A stretch of DNA of 22,563 nt from CAKSHC01 sp045631845 (GTDB lineage Bacteria > Bacillota > Clostridia > Oscillospirales > UMGS1783): contig JAZQVM010000028.1 of NCBI GenBank assembly GCA_045631845.1, positions 1 through 22,563 of the forward strand. Direction: 5' to 3'. Positions 1 to 4,629 of the stretch are shown piece after piece (the stretch's first letter is position 1; each line of letters starts with the position of its first letter). The translations under genes were made by a program, and so were the position numbers. A model generated the notes under the pieces. The model saw nothing but the letters and a program-made list of their open reading frames with translations, ran no database searches and was not told the origin of the DNA.

Positions 1-26
1 TTCATTCAAATAAATAATCTCTTTTA

Positions 27-55
27 ATGATAACACATTCGTTACCAATTGTCAA
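27..55 (-). promoter_or_regulatory. Leftward sigma-A-type promoter
   Basis: Read on the minus strand, a perfect TTGACA (-35, 50-55) lies 17 bases from TATCAT (-10, 27-32). It points out of the left edge of the window, so it probably drives a gene not included here. It is back to back with the tRNA promoter at 191-218. The 1-190 stretch otherwise shows only AT-rich sequence with no convincing gene. Confidence 0.6.
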
Positions 56-190
56 GAGAATCAGTATTATTTGCGCAGATCCTTTGTGTTTCTGAATCTT
101 TAAGGGCAGGATTTATTTCGATTTTTTGCTTTGATAGATGATTTGGAAATTCACTCCCAAAAAATTTTTTTGTAATTCGTAAAAAAAGAC

Positions 191-218
191 TTGACAAATA
201 AAAAGTTTGTGGTATAAT
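191..218 (+). promoter_or_regulatory. Strong promoter of the tRNA-Ser gene
   Basis: Consensus TTGACA (191-196) and consensus TATAAT (213-218) are separated by 16 bases. Transcription should start near 225, giving a leader of about 58 nt before the mature tRNA. A near-perfect promoter of this kind is typical of stable-RNA genes. Confidence 0.85.
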
Positions 219-282
219 ATATTGGTAAGCCAATTTAAACGGATGGCTTGCGCGGATTCTTTGAATCCGTTTGAATACTTTT

Positions 283-376
283 GGAGAAGTACTCAAGAGG
301 CCGAAGAGGCGCCCCTGCTAAGGGTGTAGGTCGCATTATACGCGGCGCGAGAGTTCAAATCTCTCCTTCTCCGCCA
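283..376 (+). tRNA. tRNA-Ser (anticodon GCU)
   Basis: The 94-nt gene folds as a class II tRNA. The acceptor arm GGAGAAG pairs with CTTCTCC (366-372), followed by discriminator G373 and an encoded CCA (374-376). The anticodon stem is 310-314 with 322-326; the seven-base loop holds GCT at 317-319, which reads AGC and AGU. A long variable arm follows, then a T arm with GAGAG/CTCTC around TTCAAAT. The long variable arm and acceptor sequence fit serine. It is the first gene behind the promoter at 191-218 and ends 3 bases before an intrinsic terminator. Its 3' third is also the left arm of a large inverted repeat (353-429), described separately. Confidence 0.96.
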
Positions 377-429
377 ACGAAAAGGACACCAAACGGTGTC
401 CTTTTTTGTTGGCGTGGAGAGATTTGAAC
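353..429. repeat. Large inverted repeat made from the tRNA-Ser 3' end
   Basis: Bases 353-390 (T loop, acceptor 3' strand, CCA and terminator left arm) recur as reverse complement at 395-429. There are exact blocks of 11, 7 and 14 bases; the differences are a short mismatch beside the T run and 5 bases replaced by 1. The 14-base block (353-366 against 416-429) is the tRNA T-arm sequence. The whole forms an imperfect palindrome of about 77 bases centred on the terminator loop. Confidence 0.85.
380..408 (+). terminator. Intrinsic terminator after tRNA-Ser
   Basis: An 11-bp stem (380-390 with 395-405), built on GGACACC/GGTGTCC, closes on an AAAC loop and runs into six T residues. It begins 4 bases after the encoded CCA. 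The stem is the core of the longer inverted repeat 353-429. Confidence 0.9.
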
Positions 430-608
430 GAACGCGACGGGGTACCCGGCAAGAGAGGGAGAAAATTCGACCGCCGCCGGTGGCGGATACAGGGAGCGCG
501 ACTTTGTTGCCGCGGTCGAAAAAATGGAGGCGCACCCTGTGCCCGAACATTTTTTCGGGCACCGCAAAAGGGGGTGCACAGCACCTTCGAGTCCCTCCTT
601 CTCCGCCA
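410..608. repeat. GC-rich folded element with tRNA-3'-end-like termini
   Basis: This segment starts with TGGCG and ends with CGCCA. Each end resembles a tRNA-Ser 3' end facing outward: GGAGAGATTTGAAC at 416-429 on the left, and TTCGAGTCCCTCCTTCTCC ending in GCCA at 586-608 on the right. Inside are nested stems: TTCGACCGC/GCGGTCGAA (466-474 with 512-520), CCGCC/GGCGG (474-478 with 482-486), GTGCCCGAA/TTCGGGCAC (539-547 with 554-562) and GCACCC/GGGTGC (532-537 with 572-577). It is not a functional tRNA, because the would-be T stem next to 586 does not pair. Reading frames on both strands are low-complexity Arg/Ser-rich and unconvincing. It could be tRNA-gene debris, a small mobile repeat or a structured RNA. 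Confidence 0.6.
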
Positions 609-616
609 AAACAAAG

Positions 617-645
617 AACCGACCTTAGGGTCGGTTTTTTGTTTT
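617..645 (+). terminator. Intrinsic terminator, probably bidirectional
   Basis: AACCGACC (617-624) pairs with GGTCGGTT (629-636) around a TTAG loop and is followed by a run of T. On the other strand the same stem ends in TTCTTTGTTTT, so it may also end the leftward SipW operon, whose last gene stops at 738. It sits 8 bases after the tRNA-like CCA at 606-608, the same arrangement as tRNA plus terminator at 283-408. Confidence 0.8.
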
Positions 646-660
646 AATGAATTGTGATAA

Positions 661-730
661 CTCGAACCCGAGCACCGGAGGTGCGGGCAAAGAGCGCGAC
701 CGCCGCCGGCCTTGCTTCTCTTGGGCCGGG
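661..730. repeat. Degenerate second copy of the GC-rich element
   Basis: The 13 bases CGACCGCCGCCGG at 697-709 repeat exactly those at 468-480. The upstream parts also align loosely, both beginning near GAAC and passing through a GGCAA-GAG stretch. Local hairpins are GCACC/GGTGC (672-676 with 680-684) and CCGGCC/GGCCGG (706-711 with 724-729). No gene is visible between 646 and 737. Confidence 0.45.
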
Positions 731-737
731 TTGCTTT

Positions 738-1358
738 TTATTCCGCAAGCTTTCCTGGCACAAAATCTTCGGGGTGAATAGTCCGATACTTTTTATTGTT
801 ACTCGTAGTAAACTGTCGAATAATGGCATGTCCTTTTACGGCACCGCCCGCCACCCATTCTCCGTTCTCGTAAACCAATACAATCTTATAGGTCGGGATA
901 CGGGAACTATTGATGGTTCCCGACTCTAAAGCATCATCCTCAAAGGTGTAAAGCACATACTCCGTTTCCGAAGCATATTGAATTACGAAGTCTAAAAGTT
1001 CTGACTCTCTGGTAGTAAACAAATGCTTAAGGTTACCCCCCGAAATGTTCTCTTGACTACGAAGAATTAAATAGCGATCTATCGCGTTGTCCAATGTATT
1101 TGAGTAATTTAGTCCGTACTTTTGGTGATAAAGAATATTGTGTAACAATTCCAAGTGATTTTTTTGCAACTCGGACGACTCCTCCTCATCGGGAAGAATC
1201 TCCTCAGGAGTATACATAAAGGGGGACAACCTCAAGGCGTTTCCGGTGTCCTTCGGCTCCATGGTTAAATCAGAAAATATCCACTGCGCATATGCACCCC
1301 CTATGGCCAGCACAAGAACAATCGCCAGCAATAGTATTAAAAAAAGGCTTCGTTTCAT
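738..1358 (-). CDS. Exported/anchored protein of the SipW-like operon
   Basis: This 206-residue protein has a short basic start (MKR) and a long hydrophobic stretch (about residues 4-24) ending AYA, followed by QWIFSD. That AYA-x-W-x-F pattern matches the first gene of the operon and resembles the signal region of SipW-dependent proteins such as TasA and camelysin. It is therefore inferred to be a substrate of the adjacent peptidase, or to stay anchored if uncut. After the signal there is an acidic linker (about 50-62), a helical middle and a C-terminal part with several beta-like stretches; no domain was recognised. The ATG shares one base with the peptidase stop (TAATG at 1358), so the two are translationally coupled, and AAGGAG lies just upstream inside the peptidase gene. 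No LPXTG or other wall-anchor motif is seen. Function unknown. Confidence 0.85.
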   Translation of the reverse strand: MKRSLFLILLLAIVLVLAIGGAYAQWIFSDLTMEPKDTGNALRLSPFMYTPEEILPDEEESSELQKNHLELLHNILYHQKYGLNYSNTLDNAIDRYLILRSQENISGGNLKHLFTTRESELLDFVIQYASETEYVLYTFEDDALESGTINSSRIPTYKIVLVYENGEWVAGGAVKGHAIIRQFTTSNNKKYRTIHPEDFVPGKLAE

Positions 1359-2206
1359 TATGCGTTCTCCTTAAGGGAGGTCGTCGCTTCCGTTTTCGTC
1401 TTCGCGAACTCGTTCGCCTCCAAACAAATCCCCAAAACAGCCAAACGATTTTGCTTTCTTCGTTCTAACTTTTTACCCATTAGCGGCGCCGCCAGCGATA
1501 CAACTACAACCAAAATTATGCACATCCAACCGGCAGGCGATTGCATGAACATAACAAAACTCCCTACAAAAGGCAACCGCTCACCCTGGTAAATTCCCTT
1601 CATCTGAGAATAATAAACGGGAATCCGATCCGGAACCCCATTCGCATCCCCCTGAAGAATAAAATAACGGCAGTCGGGACGTTTATCGTTCGGTTCCTCA
1701 ATATCTACTATTCGGTGAATAATGGAAATCCCGTCTGCTTCATAGAGAACTATGTCATATAATTGCAGTTCCATCTCCTGGGGCAGATGGTGAGTAACAA
1801 TCAGATCATACATTTGAATCTGATCCCCTATACCCAATTGGGCCAAAACTTGATTTTCTTCATGTATATATGACATGGAGGGCGACTTAACCACTTTTAG
1901 CGAGGGAATTCCATTAGGCGCCTTATCCTCCGACACCTGCATATAAACAGAGAATGCAAAGGCTATGCAGATCGCCATAAGCAAAAAAACCGACACTGCC
2001 CGATCCAGGATCGTCCATATCTTCGTCTTCCTGGCTGTCGCCTTTTTTTGATATTCCATTGTAATTTCCTCATCCTCCGCCCCCAGATCGATCAATCTCC
2101 CCGTGAGCTTGTATAAATGCAGTAACATCGCAACAGAAAGACCGCCCAACATAAGAAAAACGATGAGGCACAGAATAAAGGTATAAACCTCATATGGTGA
2201 CATCAT
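1358..2206 (-). CDS. SipW-like signal peptidase I (S26B, ER type)
   Basis: A membrane serine protease that removes signal peptides from exported proteins. Numbered from the GTG at 2215, it has an N-terminal membrane segment (about 10-35), a second one (about 70-92), an outside catalytic domain and a C-terminal membrane segment (about 222-246). SPSM at 111-114 gives the likely nucleophile Ser113; IIHRIV gives His167, which replaces the Lys of ordinary bacterial enzymes as in SipW and ER-type peptidases; and GDANGVPD (189-196) is the conserved Asp-rich box. The GTG at 2215 has no ribosome site. GAGG at 2210-2213 fits the tandem ATGs at 2206 and 2203 (gaps of 3 and 6), so the real start is one of these. 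It lies between two genes with SipW-type signal peptides, its probable substrates. The N-terminal extension of about 65 residues before the second segment is longer than in Bacillus SipW. Confidence 0.9.
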   Translation of the reverse strand: MMSPYEVYTFILCLIVFLMLGGLSVAMLLHLYKLTGRLIDLGAEDEEITMEYQKKATARKTKIWTILDRAVSVFLLMAICIAFAFSVYMQVSEDKAPNGIPSLKVVKSPSMSYIHEENQVLAQLGIGDQIQMYDLIVTHHLPQEMELQLYDIVLYEADGISIIHRIVDIEEPNDKRPDCRYFILQGDANGVPDRIPVYYSQMKGIYQGERLPFVGSFVMFMQSPAGWMCIILVVVVSLAAPLMGKKLERRKQNRLAVLGICLEANEFAKTKTEATTSLKENA

Positions 2207-2224
2207 AATCCTCACAAAACATTC

Positions 2225-2251
2225 TTAGCGCCCGATGAAAACGGGCGCTAA
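2225..2251 (-). promoter_or_regulatory. Intercistronic hairpin between cargo and peptidase genes
   Basis: A perfect 10-bp GC-rich inverted repeat, TTAGCGCCCG/CGGGCGCTAA, with a 7-base loop. It lies between the stop of the first cargo gene (2270) and the ribosome site of the peptidase (2210-2213). On the minus strand no clear T run follows, so it is more likely a partial attenuator or an mRNA-stabilising hairpin than a full terminator. Confidence 0.7.
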
Positions 2252-2269
2252 GACAAATTAGTCTACTGC

Positions 2270-2857
2270 TTAGTTGTTGCTCGGCGTAGAGCCCGAACTA
2301 ACGTTGCCGTCGGAAATGTGGAAGCGGATTTGTCCTTGACCAAGCACAGCATCATAAGCATCGTATTCTGTCTTAGTCTCTAAAACAACCTCGGACAACT
2401 GGATATGACTGGCAATTTCTTCCGCATTAATAGTATAAAGGAACGAACCGTCGTCCTGCTTAACCCACTTGTTTTCCCCCGCGCTGTTGGCTGGAGAAAT
2501 AGTATGCTTCTCAGTATCAATCGTCATAATGGGCGTTCCGTTATATTCCCAGTTTTCATTCGTCAGATCGTGCGAGAAATAGGACTCTGCACCATAATTT
2601 CTAATTTCCGCAGGCGCATAGGTGTTAGGACTAAACTTAATGGTCAGCGTTCCCGTAATATAAAGTCCCGTGGTATGCGTGGTTCCCTCTTTGGGGTCTA
2701 TGGTCAGAACCAACTTGTTGTCAAATTCATATGTACCATAAGTTCCAATCGACGTCGCATTGGTCATGTCAATAACCGAGGTGGTGTTAATGTCCATAAT
2801 ATCGGTGCTCTGAGTAAAGGTCCATACGGCATATACTCCACTAATGGTGAGAATCAT
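2270..2857 (-). CDS. Exported protein with SipW-type signal peptide; start codon apparently lost
   Basis: The first ATG (2857) gives 195 residues, but the frame is open upstream and encodes the rest of a signal peptide: RKKLSLFLALA (2890 to 2858), then MILTISGVYA-VWTFT. A Shine-Dalgarno GGAGG sits at 2900-2904, and the codons at the right distance (CAA at 2893, AGG at 2890) are not start codons; an in-frame TAA lies at 2897-2899. The mature part is rich in Thr, Ser, Asn and Asp, with repeated beta-like stretches and a Ser/Thr/Asn-rich tail, fitting a secreted beta-sheet protein of TasA/camelysin type. I see no domain with certainty. It is the first gene of the operon with the SipW-like peptidase, which probably cleaves after GVYA. 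Alternatives are a non-canonical start, a base error in the assembly, or a recently silenced gene. Confidence 0.8.
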   Translation of the reverse strand: MILTISGVYAVWTFTQSTDIMDINTTSVIDMTNATSIGTYGTYEFDNKLVLTIDPKEGTTHTTGLYITGTLTIKFSPNTYAPAEIRNYGAESYFSHDLTNENWEYNGTPIMTIDTEKHTISPANSAGENKWVKQDDGSFLYTINAEEIASHIQLSEVVLETKTEYDAYDAVLGQGQIRFHISDGNVSSGSTPSNN

Positions 2858-3014
2858 CGCAAGAGCAAGAAAAAGAGAAAGTTTTTTCCTTTGTAATTAC
2901 CTCCAATGTTAATATTTGTTATTCCTCTTTTCTACAATAAATAACAATATTTTTTAATTTACAAGTATTTTTCTCATTTTTTCCGCAAAATTGCTTTTTT
3001 TTGCTTACTCCTAA

Positions 3015-3027
3015 GGAACATTGTTCC
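3015..3027. promoter_or_regulatory. Candidate operator palindrome upstream of the sugar transporter
   Basis: GGAAC-ATT-GTTCC is a perfect 5+5 palindrome lying 26 bases upstream of the -35 box at 3054. The position would suit an activator. No regulator for it is visible in the window, so this is a weak candidate. Confidence 0.35.
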
Positions 3028-3053
3028 AATTCCATAAAAATTCACAAATTCTG

Positions 3054-3082
3054 TTGTCTTTTTTCTACGATTATGGTACACT
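3054..3082 (+). promoter_or_regulatory. Promoter of the transporter-GH2 unit
   Basis: TTGTCT (3054-3059) and TACACT (3077-3082) are separated by 17 bases. The ribosome site AAGGAG (3112-3117) and ATG (3126) follow. Confidence 0.65.
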
Positions 3083-3125
3083 ATTACCGACAAATATATT
3101 TCAATTCTATTAAGGAGTTACCGCT

Positions 3126-4532
3126 ATGAAAAAAGCACCCAAAGTCGATGCTACCGGGCATCGCAAGTTTGGCATTCGCGACAGCATCGCCTATGCCGCC
3201 GGTGACCTTGGATGCAACATGAGTTTTGCACTCAAAGGCACCATGTCTATCTTCTGGACACAGTTCATGGGTATGGACCTTTGGTACGCCCTCCTGCTCA
3301 TTATCGTTCAGGTGTGGGACGCCATCAACGACCCCCTCATCGGCTCAATTATCGATGCCGACCGCCGCACCTACAAGCGCAACAAATTCTTAGCCTACAT
3401 ATTCGCCGGCTCCATCGGCCTGATCGTTGGCGGCGCCTGCTGCTTCCTGCCACTGCCAAACGCTCCCACTTGGGCCAAATTCATCATCTTCATCGCCGGC
3501 TATGTCGTATGGGATGCCTTCTATACCATCGCCAACGTCCCCTACGGCTCGCTCCTCTCCCTCATCTCCAACGATGTCAAGGACAGAGCCTCCCTCTCGG
3601 CTTGGCGCTCCATCGGCTCCATCTTCGGCAATATGCTCCCTATGGTTATCCTTCCTTTCATCATCTATGACAAGGATAACAACCTGATCGGCGAGCGTGT
3701 CTTTATTGCCGCCCTCATTATGGGCGTCTTGGGCTTCATCTGCTTCCAGTTTATGATCCGCAACACCGAAATCCGTGTCGATACCAATCCGGAAATCGGC
3801 GAAGAAATGCCCAAATTCAACGTCTTCAAAGCCTTTGGTAACTTTTTAAAGAACCGTCCCGCCGTCGGCGCCACCATTGCCGCCATGGGTATGTTCATCG
3901 GTATGCAGGGCGCAACTACCGCCGTTACCGTTATCTTCCAGTCCTACTTTAAGAACGTTCAAATCTCCGGCATCGTCCAGCTCTTTGCCATGATCCCCAT
4001 TGTGGTCTTTACCCCGCTGGCTCGCAATGCCGTCGCCAAGTTCGGCAAAAAGGAACTGGCCACCTTCGGCTCCATCGTTTCCATCATTGCCGGCCTCGGA
4101 CTGTTTGTTATTACTCCCAACAATACCGCGCTCGACTTGATCATCTATATCATTTGCCAGCTCTTCTTCTCCCTCGGTCTCGGTATCTATTCCACCGTGT
4201 CCTGGGCCATGATGGGCGACGCGATCGACTATAACGAGTGGAAATTCGGCACCCGTGAAGAAGGCACTGTCTACTCCCTCCACTCCTTCTTCCGTAAACT
4301 CGCTCAGGGCATCGGACCCTCCTTGGTGCTGATCATCATGGTCGCCTTCGGCTATGAAGGCGCCAACGAAGGCAACCAGCTGTGGGAAGTAGCCGTCAAT
4401 ATGCGCTACATCGTGGCCGCTACTTTCCTCTTCTCGGCCATCCTCCAGTTTGTTGGCCTCGGCTTAGTCTACAACCTCGATAAAAAGACCCTTTCCAAAA
4501 TGAACGCCGATCTGGGCCGTGATACCGACTAA
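3126..4532 (+). CDS. GPH-family sugar:cation symporter (MFS_2)
   Basis: Imports a glycoside, pentoside or hexuronide together with a cation across the cytoplasmic membrane. The 468-residue length and about 12 hydrophobic segments fit the family. The hallmark WDAINDPLIG (64-73) aligns with the MelB motif, so D65 and D69 correspond to the MelB cation-site aspartates D55 and D59. A basic loop with RRTYKRNK follows at 80-87, as in family members, and a short soluble N-terminus and C-terminus cap the protein. It starts at ATG 3126, 8 bases after AAGGAG. The next gene, a GH2 glycosidase on the same strand 97 bases away, suggests the cargo is a beta-linked galactoside or glucuronide hydrolysed inside the cell. 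The exact sugar cannot be read from the sequence. Confidence 0.93.
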   Translation: MKKAPKVDATGHRKFGIRDSIAYAAGDLGCNMSFALKGTMSIFWTQFMGMDLWYALLLIIVQVWDAINDPLIGSIIDADRRTYKRNKFLAYIFAGSIGLIVGGACCFLPLPNAPTWAKFIIFIAGYVVWDAFYTIANVPYGSLLSLISNDVKDRASLSAWRSIGSIFGNMLPMVILPFIIYDKDNNLIGERVFIAALIMGVLGFICFQFMIRNTEIRVDTNPEIGEEMPKFNVFKAFGNFLKNRPAVGATIAAMGMFIGMQGATTAVTVIFQSYFKNVQISGIVQLFAMIPIVVFTPLARNAVAKFGKKELATFGSIVSIIAGLGLFVITPNNTALDLIIYIICQLFFSLGLGIYSTVSWAMMGDAIDYNEWKFGTREEGTVYSLHSFFRKLAQGIGPSLVLIIMVAFGYEGANEGNQLWEVAVNMRYIVAATFLFSAILQFVGLGLVYNLDKKTLSKMNADLGRDTD

Positions 4533-4546
4533 CTGATAAACTCTCG

Positions 4547-4574
4547 GTGCCTGGCATATATTCATGTCAGGCAC
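4547..4574 (+). promoter_or_regulatory. Intercistronic hairpin between symporter and GH2 genes
   Basis: GTGCCTG (4547-4553) pairs with CAGGCAC (4568-4574), and CAT/ATG inside extends the stem. There is no T run after it, so it is not a standard terminator. It may stabilise the upstream message or set the ratio of symporter to hydrolase. Confidence 0.6.
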
Positions 4575-4629
4575 TTACCCTATGTAATTCCTGTTCCACT
4601 TTTATCCAACTTCTAAAAGGAGATCCTTC

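Noticed and set aside
410..608. A second functional tRNA-Ser ending at the CCA at 606-608
   Set aside because: The T stem before TTCGAGT does not pair with the CCCTC after it, and no anticodon arm or 5' acceptor strand fits.
293..657. Several overlapping open frames on both strands rich in Arg, Ser and Pro
   Set aside because: They run through the tRNA, terminators and tRNA-like GC-rich repeats, have no ribosome sites, and resemble spurious translations of tRNA regions.
3015..3027. A second parS site, because it contains GGAAC and GTTCC
   Set aside because: The half-sites are in inverted order relative to parS and the central CACGTG is absent.
3846..4283. Long open frames antisense to the symporter, GH2, gyrB and gyrA genes
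   Set aside because: They are shadows of strongly coding plus-strand genes with C- or G-biased third positions and have low-complexity compositions and no ribosome sites.
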